This document shows, one piece after another, positions 1 through 8,923 of a DNA stretch of 64,000 nt (position 1 is its first letter; each line of letters opens with the position of its first letter). A program made the translations under genes and the position numbers. This DNA is from Rhodococcoides fascians NBRC 12155 = LMG 3623 (GTDB taxonomy: Bacteria; Actinomycetota; Actinomycetes; Mycobacteriales; Mycobacteriaceae). A model generated the notes under the pieces. It ran no database searches. It saw nothing but the letters and a program-made list of their open reading frames with translations, and was not told the DNA's origin. The DNA lies in the NCBI RefSeq assembly GCF_001894785.1, contig NZ_BCWW01000001.1:1-64000 (forward strand), in the 5' to 3' direction.

Positions 1-748
1 CGGCCCCGAACCCACCGGTGAGCTCCTGGATGGCCTCGACGGCATCGACCTGCGAGGCATCGACGGTGTGGGTGGCCCCGAGTTCGAGAGCCCAGTCGAG
101 TTTTTTCTTGTCGCGGTCGACGGCGATGATCGTCGACGCCCCCGCCAGGCGGGCGCCGGCGATCGCAGCATCCCCGACACCGCCGCACCCGATCACGGCG
201 ACGGAATCCCCGCGGGAGACGTGGCCGGTGTTCATCGCCGCACCCAACCCGGCCATCACCCCGCACCCGAGCAACCCGACGACCGCCGGATCGGACTCCG
301 GATCGACCTTGGTGCACTGTCCTTCGTGGACGAGGGTCTTGTCGGCGAACGCCCCGATCCCCAACGCCGGGGACAGTTCGGTGCCGTCGGCGAGAGTCAT
401 CTTCTTCGACGCATTGTGGGTGTCGAAGCAATACCAGGGGGTGCCCTTCTTGCAGGCTCGGCATTCCCCGCACACCGCCCGCCAGTTCAACACCACGAAA
501 TCGCCGACCTCGACATGAGTGACCGCGTCGCCGATGGTTTCGACGGTGCCTGCGGCTTCGTGGCCGAGCAGGAACGGGAACTCGTCGTTGATGCCGCCCT
601 CGCGGTAATGCAGATCGGTATGACACACCCCGCACGCGGCGATGGTGACCACGACATCGTTCGGGCCGGGATCGGGAATGGTGATCGTCTCGATCGAGAC
701 GGGCTCACCCTTCGCCTTCGCGACGACGGCATGAACGGTTTGTGACAC
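1..748 (-). CDS. mscR: S-(hydroxymethyl)mycothiol dehydrogenase, C-terminus cut by window edge
   Basis: A zinc-dependent class III-type alcohol dehydrogenase that oxidises the formaldehyde-mycothiol adduct with NAD and usually also reduces S-nitrosomycothiol. About 249 N-terminal residues are visible of a family length near 360. Catalytic zinc ligands are seen as CGVCHTD (Cys42) and GHEAAG; structural zinc cysteines as [15 protein letters not shown]; the Rossmann fold as [11 protein letters not shown] followed by AVDRD, the acidic residue that favours NAD. The start is GTG at 748 with AGGAG 7 nt upstream. It lies 37 nt downstream of a small gene on the same strand. The mycothiol assignment rests on family resemblance; a glutathione enzyme is unlikely in an actinobacterium. 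Confidence 0.9.
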   Translation of the reverse strand, partial: MSQTVHAVVAKAKGEPVSIETITIPDPGPNDVVVTIAACGVCHTDLHYREGGINDEFPFLLGHEAAGTVETIGDAVTHVEVGDFVVLNWRAVCGECRACKKGTPWYCFDTHNASKKMTLADGTELSPALGIGAFADKTLVHEGQCTKVDPESDPAVVGLLGCGVMAGLGAAMNTGHVSRGDSVAVIGCGGVGDAAIAGARLAGASTIIAVDRDKKKLDWALELGATHTVDASQVDAVEAIQELTGGFGA

Positions 749-785
749 AAGCACTCCTGGGGTCAGGTGATGTACGGAGGACGAT

Positions 786-989
786 TCACTCGCCGAGCCA
801 GAGCCTGCGGCGGCACACCTCGAGCAACGCGGACATCGTGTCGCGGTCGAGGGTCGATTCTGTGTCGGGTTCGCGAAGCACTGCGGCGAGTCTGGTGAAG
901 TATTCGGTCGGGCTGATTCCGAACCCGACCAGAATGTCCTCGGCCGGCCCGCCGCCGTAGGGCATCCACCGGGTCGCGAAGTCGATCAT
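786..989 (-). CDS. small conserved actinobacterial protein (67 aa)
   Basis: A short protein of unknown function. The sequence has a helical [14 protein letters not shown]...[16 protein letters not shown] pattern that recalls the DUF3263-type helix-turn-helix shape (F..W...G.....FG.S...Y..RL), but I cannot assign it with certainty. The frame stays open upstream to 1148; I chose the ATG at 989 because the conserved-looking sequence begins there and the upstream residues look like random high-GC translation. It precedes the mycothiol dehydrogenase by 37 nt and is probably co-transcribed with it, so a role in formaldehyde or alcohol metabolism is possible. Confidence 0.6.
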   Translation of the reverse strand: MIDFATRWMPYGGGPAEDILVGFGISPTEYFTRLAAVLREPDTESTLDRDTMSALLEVCRRRLWLGE

Positions 990-1179
990 GCGCTTCGTTT
1001 CCGGGCAGCCGAGAGTCGACGCGAGGGTTTCGGTGGTCGTCCTCAACGGTGTTCCCTTCGTCGATGAATCCGATGTCCAGGTTGTCGTCCTACCGCGAGA
1101 AAAGAACCACGCACAACGGCTAGCAATCACTGGCCGAACGGACATCACACGACGCCGCTCCGAGTACTAGGATGCGCAC

Positions 1180-2472
1180 GTGAGCAGCCCTGCCCCGTCG
1201 ACCCCCGCCAGGTCCGAACCGACCGACTCGCTCGCCGCGCTTCGGGAGGTCCTGACCGGTCCGCTGGTCGAGATAGCTGCTCGTTTTTCGTGGTGGTCGT
1301 CGCAGCGGTATCCGCACTCGGCGATGATCATTTTCACCAGGGAATGCACCGGCCGTCCGAGAAAAGTCAGTGGCGACGAGTCGATGACGAGCCGCGTGAC
1401 GATCAAGGAGCTCGACGACCTCAAGCAGTCGGTGCAGCAGAGTGGGCGCCGAGCTCTGGACGGCCCGGGGCGCCTGGCCGGTGCACAGCGACGTCTCGCG
1501 ACGCAACTCGACGACACCACCGACACCCTGCTGGTTCTGGTGCCCAAATCGACTGCGCCGCAGTTCGATCCGGATTCCGACGTCGGCGTTGCGTTCGGAA
1601 TCGTAGCCACCTCCATACGCCATCAGGTGGTCCAGGCGAGTCCTGCGTATCTCGCCGAATCCCTGGCGGCCTCGAGCGAGCGTGCTCGGGTGATCTCCGA
1701 GATGGCCGACGCCCACGTCGATACCCTCACGTCCGTGCTGTCCACGCTGCGCTCGAAGGACCTCGATGACGCGCGAGCACGCGCAACCGCCAGCGATACC
1801 GCGTCGGCGGCACTGATCGAGCTTCGCTCCATCGAAGAAGCCAACCGTGAGCTGGGGCAGGAAGCAGTGACCACCGCCTTCGCCAGGCTGCAGGGGGAGC
1901 TCGCCACTGTGTTGGACCAGTCCTCGATCGACGTCGAATATGCCGCTCCCCCAGTCGACGGAAGACCGGTCCCCGGCGAAATCGCACGCGCGGCGCGAGC
2001 CGTGGTTCGGACCGTCGTACTCGCCTACGTGGCTCAGCCGGATGTTCGACGGGTACGTATCGCGTGGGATTGCGATGGAACCAACCTGCTGCTCGAAGTC
2101 CGCAACGACGGCCTGCACGCCTGCGACACCGAGACTCTGACCCAACAGCTCTCTGGACGCGTGCACACCCTCCGGGGATCGATCTCATTCGAATCCACCG
2201 CTGGGTGGGGATCACGCGTGAGCATCGCGATTCCTCTCGACCCGCCTCCCGCACGAGCCGACGAACAACTTCTCGCCGGCCTCAACCGTCGCGAGAGAGA
2301 AGTTCTCGGCTACCTCGCATACGGCAAGCGCAACAAGGACATTGCCGCGAGCCTCAACATCGGCGAGAGCACGGTGAAGTTCCACGTCGCAAGCATCCTG
2401 AAGAAACTCGAGGTCAAGACCCGCGGTGAAGCGGGTGCCGTGGGTATGAAGGCCGGAATCCGAGCATCGTGA
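1180..2472 (+). CDS. LuxR-type regulator fused to a degenerate histidine-kinase ATPase-like domain
   Basis: 430 residues. Residues about 30-270 are an unassigned input region (possibly GAF-like) with a charged helical stretch; about 270-355 resemble a HATPase_c fold, ending STAGWGSRVSIAIPL; about 362-425 are a LuxR/NarL helix-turn-helix (LNRREREVLGYLAYGKRNKDI). There is no phosphoacceptor receiver domain. The ATPase N-box lacks the usual E..NA pattern and the G1 box reads NDGLHA, so the domain is probably not a kinase and may sense a ligand. GTG start at 1180. Its stop overlaps the GTG of the GlxA-type regulator by 4 nt, so the two regulators are translationally coupled. Confidence 0.75.
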   Translation: MSSPAPSTPARSEPTDSLAALREVLTGPLVEIAARFSWWSSQRYPHSAMIIFTRECTGRPRKVSGDESMTSRVTIKELDDLKQSVQQSGRRALDGPGRLAGAQRRLATQLDDTTDTLLVLVPKSTAPQFDPDSDVGVAFGIVATSIRHQVVQASPAYLAESLAASSERARVISEMADAHVDTLTSVLSTLRSKDLDDARARATASDTASAALIELRSIEEANRELGQEAVTTAFARLQGELATVLDQSSIDVEYAAPPVDGRPVPGEIARAARAVVRTVVLAYVAQPDVRRVRIAWDCDGTNLLLEVRNDGLHACDTETLTQQLSGRVHTLRGSISFESTAGWGSRVSIAIPLDPPPARADEQLLAGLNRREREVLGYLAYGKRNKDIAASLNIGESTVKFHVASILKKLEVKTRGEAGAVGMKAGIRAS

Positions 2473-3482
2473 CGCGTTCGACCACTCGGGTGAACGACGA
2501 CCCGTCTCGGCGTGGTCCGACCCAGCGTCGGCGCATCGGCATTCTGCTCTTCGACCAGGTCAAGATGCTCGACTTCGTCGGCCCGGCCGAGGTCTTCCTC
2601 GAAGCGAACCAACGAGTCGACGGCTACGACATCGTCTTCCTCTCGATCGACGGCGGTGACGTGGTGACCTCGATGGGAATGACGGTGTCGGTGAACGCCG
2701 CCGTCGCCGACAGCGGCGACTTCGACACCCTCATCGTTCCCGGTAGCGAATCGGCTCCGGCCGTCTTCGAGGACCCGGCGTTGCTCGACGCGGTGGCGCT
2801 GCTCGCGCCCCGAGCGCGGCGGGTGGCGTCGATCTGCAGTGGGGCGTTCGCGCTGGCGGGATCCGGTCTGCTCGACGGCAGGAGTGCGACCACTCACTGG
2901 AAGTTCACGTCGGCTCTGGCGGAATGCTTTCCCGACACGCGTGTCCAACCGGATTCGATCTTCGTTCGCGACGGCGACATCTACACCTCGGCCGGGGTCG
3001 CTGCCGGAATCGATCTGGCGTTGGCGTTGGTCGAAAGTGATCACGGTGCCCCGATAGCCAGAACGGTCGCGCAACTACTGCTGGTGTACATGCAGCGCTC
3101 CGGCGGCCAGTCGCAGTATTCGGTGTCGCTGAAGGGTCCGCCGCCGCGGACCCAGGTCTCTCGCGCTATCACCGACTACATCCATGCCGACCCGACACGA
3201 CCCGCGAACCTGAGCGCTCTCGCGGCACACGCCAATGTCAGTGTGCGGCATCTCAATCGCATCGTGCGCGAGGAACTGGGCACGACGCCTCTCGATTACG
3301 TGACCGCGATGCGTCTCGATATCGCGGTGGCCGCACTCGAGTCCGGCTACTCGGTGGCCCGGGCCGCTGCCGACGCAGGATTCGGCACGCCCGCTGCTTT
3401 TCGGCGTGCGTTCGTCACCAAGTTCGGTGTGACACCGTCGGATTACCAGAGAAAGTTCCGCACGACCGATCCAGCCCAGTGA
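2469..3482 (+). CDS. GlxA-family transcriptional regulator (DJ-1/PfpI + AraC HTH)
   Basis: 337 residues. The N-terminal half is a DJ-1/PfpI amidotransferase-like sensor domain (GILLFDQVKMLDFVGPAEVF; elbow VASICSGAFALAGSGLLDG with the nucleophile-position Cys). The C-terminal half is an AraC/XylS double helix-turn-helix (NLSALAAHANVSVRHLNRI and a second helix pair at DAGFGTPAAFRRAF). Proteins of this layout control catabolic or stress genes in response to small molecules. The GTG start at 2469 overlaps the preceding LuxR-type gene by 4 nt. No adjacent metabolic target is obvious; the nearest candidate is the dehydrogenase divergent at the left edge. Confidence 0.88.
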   Translation: MTRSTTRVNDDPSRRGPTQRRRIGILLFDQVKMLDFVGPAEVFLEANQRVDGYDIVFLSIDGGDVVTSMGMTVSVNAAVADSGDFDTLIVPGSESAPAVFEDPALLDAVALLAPRARRVASICSGAFALAGSGLLDGRSATTHWKFTSALAECFPDTRVQPDSIFVRDGDIYTSAGVAAGIDLALALVESDHGAPIARTVAQLLLVYMQRSGGQSQYSVSLKGPPPRTQVSRAITDYIHADPTRPANLSALAAHANVSVRHLNRIVREELGTTPLDYVTAMRLDIAVAALESGYSVARAAADAGFGTPAAFRRAFVTKFGVTPSDYQRKFRTTDPAQ

Positions 3483-3551
3483 TAGTCGGCCCCAACGCTT
3501 TCGTTCACCTCGGGAGGATCGAACACCGCCGGTCGAAGGTGGCCCTGGCAG

Positions 3552-3570
3552 GGTTACCGGACCGGCAACC
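3552..3570. promoter_or_regulatory. inverted repeat upstream of the orphan MmyB-type gene
   Basis: GGTTACCGG-A-CCGGCAACC, a dyad with 8 of 9 matching arm positions, 21 nt before the ATG at 3592. It is placed as an operator would be. The cognate protein is unknown; the neighbouring MmyB-type regulator is one candidate. Confidence 0.4.
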
Positions 3571-3591
3571 GCCTGGATCTATGGTCGAATC

Positions 3592-4137
3592 ATGCACAAC
3601 GTGGAGGCGCTCGAGTCCTGGGCGTATTCGCCTGCAGTACTGCTGGATCGGCATCTGACCGTCGAATCGTCCACGATGCTCGCTCGCGCGGTGTCGCCGA
3701 GCTTCGCCGAGGGGGTCAATCTGGCCGTGTTCACATTCGTCGACGCCGGTTCGCTCTGCGGCGATCGAGACGATCCCGCCGACGACCCGCCTGCCGGGTG
3801 GGAATCGTCGGCGGATCAGGTGGTCGCCATGCTTCGTGAGTCGTTGGATCGGCACGAGCCCGACGACTCCTTTCGCCGCATCGTCGGCGAACTGTCCACC
3901 CGTAGTTCGGCATTCGTGCAGAAGTGGGCCGGTGAGACCAGCGCGAGAAGAACCGGAACCGTGACGATCGAACATGCCGTCGTCGGTCCGTTGATGCTCG
4001 ACTACCTGTTGATGCCTGCCGCCGAGGACCACGTACTGATGGTGCTGCGGCCCCGAACAGCACAGTCGAGGGCAGCTCTACGTCAACTGGCCGACGCGGT
4101 CCGATCGTCCGAATCGGACCGTGGAACAACGAACTGA
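3592..4137 (+). CDS. orphan MmyB-like ligand-binding domain without DNA-binding domain
   Basis: 181 residues that align by eye with the C-terminal ligand-binding half of the neighbouring XRE/MmyB regulator on the other strand: LESWAYSPAVLLDRH here against LEQWVHTPAYITDRH there, and LSTRSSAFVQKWAG against LSVESRAFRRMWAK. In the MmyB/MLTR family this PAS-like domain binds hydrophobic ligands. No helix-turn-helix precedes it; the frame begins directly with the LBD. The 3' end overlaps the convergent regulator by 55 nt. It may be a decoy, a ligand carrier, or a remnant left by loss of the HTH. Confidence 0.7.
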   Translation: MHNVEALESWAYSPAVLLDRHLTVESSTMLARAVSPSFAEGVNLAVFTFVDAGSLCGDRDDPADDPPAGWESSADQVVAMLRESLDRHEPDDSFRRIVGELSTRSSAFVQKWAGETSARRTGTVTIEHAVVGPLMLDYLLMPAAEDHVLMVLRPRTAQSRAALRQLADAVRSSESDRGTTN

Positions 4138-4958
4138 GTGTCGCGGCTGGGAACTCCGGCAACCAGATGCTGGATCGCCGATGCCGACCGACTACCGGGA
4201 TCGGCGAAGTAGGTGGTGATGAACTGCCCACCCTCGCCGACGATCTCCAAAGTCTGCGAACGGAATTCGACCAGACCGAACGGCTCCACCGGGACGACGG
4301 AGATGCTCGACGACAACGGCCGTACGTCGTGTTTGGCCCACATCCTGCGAAAAGCGCGGCTCTCCACCGACAATCGGCCCACCAACTCCGTCAGTCGCGG
4401 GTGACCCGGTGCCGCGTGGAATCGCAGCGCCGACACCATTCGTTGCGCCGTGACGGCCCAGTCCTCCGGCGAGGCGGCACTGTGCTCGTGCGCGAACACA
4501 TCGAGCATCAGGTTGGTACCCACTTTCAGGCCCGGCGTCATCAGCGCGGCCGGACCGTTGAGCGCAAGCAGATCGTGATGGCGGTCGGTGATGTACGCCG
4601 GCGTGTGGACCCACTGCTCCAGCACCCGGGCCGACGCCTCGGTCACTCGCGGCGGAAGCGCCTCGACCACGGCCGGGCCGGACTGCGCGCGCGCCACCCG
4701 GTGGAAGTACGCCCGCTCGTCCTCGTCCAAACGCAGAGCCCGACTCAGTGCAGCCAGAACCTGTTCGGAGGGTTGATGATTGCGCCCCTGCTCGAGCCTC
4801 AGGTAGTAGTCGGCGCTGATATCGGCGAGCCGGGCGATCTCTTCTCGTCGCAGTCCGCGCACTCGGCGGTTGCCGTCGCGCACCAGACCCACCTGCTCGG
4901 GTTGCAGCGATTCCCGGCGCACCCGAAGGAAGTCCGCAAGCAACGAGCGTTCGGCCAT
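4083..4958 (-). CDS. XRE-family regulator with MmyB-like ligand-binding domain
   Basis: 291 residues. Residues about 10-75 form an XRE helix-turn-helix (REEIARLADISADYYLRLEQGRNHQPSEQVL), typical of actinobacterial MmyB-like regulators, and residues 100-270 the ligand-binding domain. The ATG at 4958 has a strong AGGAGG 8 nt upstream. It lies 81 nt downstream of, and in the same direction as, the MFS exporter gene and probably regulates it. The C-terminal 55 nt overlap the convergent orphan LBD gene, which is likely a paralogue. Confidence 0.9.
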   Translation of the reverse strand: MAERSLLADFLRVRRESLQPEQVGLVRDGNRRVRGLRREEIARLADISADYYLRLEQGRNHQPSEQVLAALSRALRLDEDERAYFHRVARAQSGPAVVEALPPRVTEASARVLEQWVHTPAYITDRHHDLLALNGPAALMTPGLKVGTNLMLDVFAHEHSAASPEDWAVTAQRMVSALRFHAAPGHPRLTELVGRLSVESRAFRRMWAKHDVRPLSSSISVVPVEPFGLVEFRSQTLEIVGEGGQFITTYFADPGSRSASAIQHLVAGVPSRDTQFVVPRSDSDDRTASAS

Positions 4959-5039
4959 CGTCAGGACCTCCTGTCGACAACCATCATCTCCTACCCGCCG
5001 TCCCGAATCGAGTACGAATCCGGCCCACTGTCGACCGTT

Positions 5040-6263
5040 TCAGGACACGACAGCCCGAGACTTGCGCAGATCGATGGTCAACAGCGCGAACGCCACCGCC
5101 GCGAGCACCGCAATCACGACGGCGAACACCACTCCCGCCGTCACCAGGCCCCATCTGTTCGCCACGGCTCCGGCCCCGATCACCGGTACCGAGATCGCGA
5201 TGTACAACACGACGAAGAAGGTCGAGGTGACCTCTGCCCGACGGTGCGGAGGTAGCTCGGCACCGATCGTGGACATGCCGTTGGCGAATGTCATGCCCTG
5301 ACCGACGCCGCAGAGCAGCGCCGCTACCACCAGAACGGCCAACGAGGTCAGCAGCAGCGACGCGGCCAGGAACACCAGACCGAGCAGCAGCAGCGCGCAT
5401 CCCCACCGCTGCGCCGACGCGGGATCGGCTGCGCGCAAAGCAATCTGGGCTGTCGCCGACGCAGCGAAGACCGTGAACACCACTACCCCGGTGACGGCGT
5501 GATTGTCGACTCCCAACACACTGCCGACGAATCCCGGCGAGACGGCAGTGAACAGGCCAAGTACGGCGAAGCCGGCGAAACCTCCGATCGAGGCGCGCAC
5601 GAAGGTGCCGCGCACCTCCAGTGGAACGGACAGCCGCTGCATGTGCGGGCGTGCTCCGCCGTCCACCCGCACCGTCTCGGGTGCGAGGAACACCGCCACT
5701 GCTGCCGCAGCGAGCAGAACCATGTCGACGACGAACGTCAGGCGCAACGGTTGCGGTAGATACTCCGCGAGCACTCCGGCCACCAACGGTCCGAGGCCGA
5801 GGCCCCCGATGTTCGCTGCGGTAGCGATCGCGGATGCACGGTCACGCCATCGGTCGGGTACCAACTCGATCAACGTCACCGTCGCGGTACCGACGAAGAT
5901 GCCGGCCGAGATTCCCGACAACACGCGGCCGATCACCAGGGCCGTCAGCGAGCCTGCGGTGACGAACACCACGGCGCTGATCAATCCGAATGCTATGGCC
6001 GCCAACAGCATCGGGCGTCGTCCCAATGAGTCGGACCAGCGGCCGAACGCCAACAGAGCTGCGAGCACACCGACGGCATACGCCGCGAACACGAGGGTGA
6101 CGACGAAGACGGAGAAGTGGAACTCGACCTCGTAGAGCGCATAGAGCGGCGTCGGCATGGTGGTACCCATCATCGCCACCACGAACGCGAACGCAACTCC
6201 GACGAATGCCGTCGCACTCGACACCGACATGCGGGGCGACGACTTTTCGTCCGATCGGGTCAC
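5040..6263 (-). CDS. MFS transporter, drug/metabolite efflux type
   Basis: 407 residues with about 12 hydrophobic segments and the MFS motif A after TM2 (FGRWSDSLGRRPML). The second cytoplasmic loop (PDRWRDRASAIATAANIGGLGLGPLVAG) fits drug:proton antiporters or sugar-efflux permeases. GTG start at 6263 with AGGAG 6 nt upstream. It sits between the large LuxR ATPase (82 nt upstream) and the XRE/MmyB regulator (81 nt downstream), all on the minus strand, so the three may form one regulated export unit. The substrate cannot be read from the sequence. Confidence 0.85.
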   Translation of the reverse strand: MTRSDEKSSPRMSVSSATAFVGVAFAFVVAMMGTTMPTPLYALYEVEFHFSVFVVTLVFAAYAVGVLAALLAFGRWSDSLGRRPMLLAAIAFGLISAVVFVTAGSLTALVIGRVLSGISAGIFVGTATVTLIELVPDRWRDRASAIATAANIGGLGLGPLVAGVLAEYLPQPLRLTFVVDMVLLAAAAVAVFLAPETVRVDGGARPHMQRLSVPLEVRGTFVRASIGGFAGFAVLGLFTAVSPGFVGSVLGVDNHAVTGVVVFTVFAASATAQIALRAADPASAQRWGCALLLLGLVFLAASLLLTSLAVLVVAALLCGVGQGMTFANGMSTIGAELPPHRRAEVTSTFFVVLYIAISVPVIGAGAVANRWGLVTAGVVFAVVIAVLAAVAFALLTIDLRKSRAVVS

Positions 6264-6345
6264 GCTGATCTCCTGTTCTGCAAGGGCCGTCCGTCCTGTG
6301 CCGTCGACAAGGAGATCGAACCAGAGCCGGCGAGTACGTGCTCAC

Positions 6346-8817
6346 TCACCGTCCGCCGCCCTCGTAACGAAGGAGTGCGTCCCGCAGCGCGGACCGCGTG
6401 GTGATCTGCAATTTGGGAAACACTCGGTACAGATGACCGCCGACAGTACGAGCCGAGAGATACAGCTGTTCGCCGATCTCCTTGTTGGTCAGACCGGCGG
6501 CAGCAAGCGACGCGATGCGCAGTTCCTGCCCGGTCAACCCCGAGCCCGCATCACCCTCACGTGGGTGCGGACCGGCTCCTGCAGCCCGTAGTTCGTCCTC
6601 GGCTCGGCGCAGCCACGTGCGTGCACCCAGTTCTGCGAACAGATCCGCGGCGTACCTCAACCGGCCGCGGCTTTCGACCACCCGGTGGTGGCGGCGCAGC
6701 CACTCGCCGTAGACCAGCGCAACCCGCGGCGCATCGAAACACCATCCAGCGGTGCGTAGTTCATGCAGACTCGCCTCGAAGAGCGCCTCGGCTCCGGCCT
6801 CTGCCAGCATCGCTTCGGCTGCAGTCAGCAGCGCACTGTGGCGGGCTCCCCAGAAATCGGGCCGGGTTCGGCGCAGTCGGTCGAGATACGTGCGCGCCTC
6901 GTCCGACCGCCGCAGCCGTACACAGGATTCGACGTAATCCAGTATTTCGAGTGGTCCGTACGGAGTGATCGAACAGTGCTCCGCCGAGAGATCGCGGCGG
7001 CGCATCCGCTCGTAGGCGACGTCGAAGCGGCCCAGTGCCACCGATTCGGCTGCGGTACAGCTCTTCTCGCCACCAGCGACAGCTGCCACCGAGGATCTCA
7101 GCAGGCACTCCTGCTCGTCGAAAAGGCCATCCGGCAGTCCCGAGGAGACGGCCTCGGCGAACGCAGAGAACTGTCCGCGAGCGGCGAGTGCGGCGAGGTG
7201 CCGCAGCCGGGTCAGAGACTCGGCGGCCGGAAACCCACCTGCGACAGGGTCCACCACGTCCGACAGCCGACAACTGTCGTTCGGATCCCACAGCAAGGTG
7301 GGCAACGCCAGCTGCAGCAGTACCGGTTTCCACGGGTCTCCGGTGCGCAGCGAGGCTCGAACCGCGTTCAGCAGCGCCGGGCTGTCGAGTGCCCGCACGT
7401 GCACTCTCGAACCCGAGACGCCGAGAGACCGCGCGACGAGCACGTTGACCGGATCGAGATGCTGTTCGTATTTGACCGCCCATTGCAGGGCCTGGGCAAC
7501 GAGTTCACTGTCACCGCTCAGTGCGCTGTACGCCAGAGCCGAACCGATCAACTGGTCGACGACGTCCGGGGCGACCGCATTCGGCAATCGATCGAGAGCC
7601 TGCACGACGACGCCGAACGCAGCACGGGGGTCGCCTCCCCGGGCCACGGCGGCAAAGGCCCGGGCCGGAACGGTCTCGGACAGGGCCGCATCGGGATGTC
7701 CCGACCGCATACGGTCCAAGATTGCTACCGCGAGATCGACGAAGCCGGCGAATGCCGCCATGGACGCCGCCCGCACCTCGAGGGCCTGGGCGCGTCCACG
7801 ATCGGATTCGAGCGCTACTGCACGGCAGAGCAACGCCACCGCCCGGCGGTAGCGATGCTGCGACGCCAGGTCGTGCGCCCGCTCGTCGAGCGCAGCGACG
7901 AGGCGCGCGTCGGGCGCTCGGGCTGCGAGTGCTCGATGCACCAGACGCTCGTCGGGCGTCAGCCGTGTGTCGACAGCCGATTCGAGGTGAACGGAGATGC
8001 GCTCCTCGGCGGTCGAGGAGGCAAGAATCCACAGTTGTGCGACAGTGTCGCCATGTGGGTGGGCGGCCACGGAGTCGCCACCGTGCTCGCGAGAGACGAT
8101 GTGTCGCAACGCATCGCCGAGAATTTGACGCCTGGACTCCTCGTCGAGCCCGGCGACCTCGAACGCGCCGATGTCGGCGAGCGTATCGGTGAGATGGGCG
8201 CGGTCGAGCATCGCGCCGCCGACGGATGGATCCCGGCCCCAGATCGGCGCAGCGCGAGCGAGTTCGGTCGCGACGAGAGGGTTTCCCTGCGACAGCTCGA
8301 TGATCGATTGCCTTTGCGCCACTGACGTTTCCGTTCCGTTCAACAGATCGCGCACCGCGTCGTCGGGCAGGGGTCGCACACGATGGAAGGCAAACTCCCG
8401 CCACAACGGCGGCGGGACGGTGTCGACGGTCGTGGCGACACACCGGACATGCGGGCTACGTACCGCCGTCTTCACCGCACGAGCGAGTCGGTCACGCGAG
8501 CCCGCGGGCAACAGATGCAGGTCCTCGATTACCAGCAGCGTCGGCTTCACATCTACGTCGGCCGCCACCAGATCACTGAACAGCCCCTCGTCGAGTAGTC
8601 CCTCGCCACGCGCCCCCGCGGGTGAGTACGCGAGGCACGGCAGATCCACCACCCGGAAACCCAGCGCTGTCGCCTCGTCCGCGATGGTGTTGGCAACCGT
8701 GGACTTGCCGATGCCTCGTGCACCCGAGATCACCAGGATCCGCCGGTTCTCCGGCGAAGCGGACAAACATGAGCGGCCCTCACGCAGCACTGCGTCGCGA
8801 TCCGGTGATGTGGGCAT
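6346..8817 (-). CDS. large ATP-binding LuxR-family (LAL/MalT-like) regulator
   Basis: 823 residues. The N-terminal STAND-type NTPase has Walker A GARGIGKS (32-39) and a Walker B-like LLVIEDLHLL near 95. A long helical, TPR-like middle section follows, then a C-terminal LuxR helix-turn-helix (LTGQELRIASLAAAGLTNKEI, about 758-815). LAL regulators use ATP and an inducer to oligomerise and activate transcription. ATG at 8817. It reads toward the MFS exporter 82 nt away, its likely target. A dyad lies in its own promoter region. Confidence 0.88.
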   Translation of the reverse strand: MPTSPDRDAVLREGRSCLSASPENRRILVISGARGIGKSTVANTIADEATALGFRVVDLPCLAYSPAGARGEGLLDEGLFSDLVAADVDVKPTLLVIEDLHLLPAGSRDRLARAVKTAVRSPHVRCVATTVDTVPPPLWREFAFHRVRPLPDDAVRDLLNGTETSVAQRQSIIELSQGNPLVATELARAAPIWGRDPSVGGAMLDRAHLTDTLADIGAFEVAGLDEESRRQILGDALRHIVSREHGGDSVAAHPHGDTVAQLWILASSTAEERISVHLESAVDTRLTPDERLVHRALAARAPDARLVAALDERAHDLASQHRYRRAVALLCRAVALESDRGRAQALEVRAASMAAFAGFVDLAVAILDRMRSGHPDAALSETVPARAFAAVARGGDPRAAFGVVVQALDRLPNAVAPDVVDQLIGSALAYSALSGDSELVAQALQWAVKYEQHLDPVNVLVARSLGVSGSRVHVRALDSPALLNAVRASLRTGDPWKPVLLQLALPTLLWDPNDSCRLSDVVDPVAGGFPAAESLTRLRHLAALAARGQFSAFAEAVSSGLPDGLFDEQECLLRSSVAAVAGGEKSCTAAESVALGRFDVAYERMRRRDLSAEHCSITPYGPLEILDYVESCVRLRRSDEARTYLDRLRRTRPDFWGARHSALLTAAEAMLAEAGAEALFEASLHELRTAGWCFDAPRVALVYGEWLRRHHRVVESRGRLRYAADLFAELGARTWLRRAEDELRAAGAGPHPREGDAGSGLTGQELRIASLAAAGLTNKEIGEQLYLSARTVGGHLYRVFPKLQITTRSALRDALLRYEGGGR

Positions 8818-8821
8818 TCGT

Positions 8822-8865
8822 CCAATATATTTTCACCCGTGTCTGCGCAAGGGTGTTGAATATGG
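8822..8865. promoter_or_regulatory. imperfect dyad in the LAL/AlkA divergent promoter region
   Basis: CCAATATATTTTCACCC and, inverted, GGGTGTTGAATATGG flank a 12-nt centre. The AT-rich arms stand out from the local sequence. It sits directly before the LAL regulator start and 59 nt before the AlkA-like start, so it could be an autoregulatory operator. This is inference from symmetry only. Confidence 0.35.
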
Positions 8866-8923
8866 CCCTGGCAGGGACACACTGAACCGGCCGACCACGA
8901 CTGCGACGGAGGTGACCCGAGCG

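Noticed and set aside
1120-2166. 348-codon open frame on the minus strand
   Set aside because: Antisense shadow of the LuxR-type gene, with no domain and poor residue composition.
8171-8923. N-terminal extension of the AlkA-like frame
   Set aside because: It is antisense to the well-supported LAL regulator and reads as Arg/Ser-rich shadow sequence; the domain begins after the ATG at 8924.
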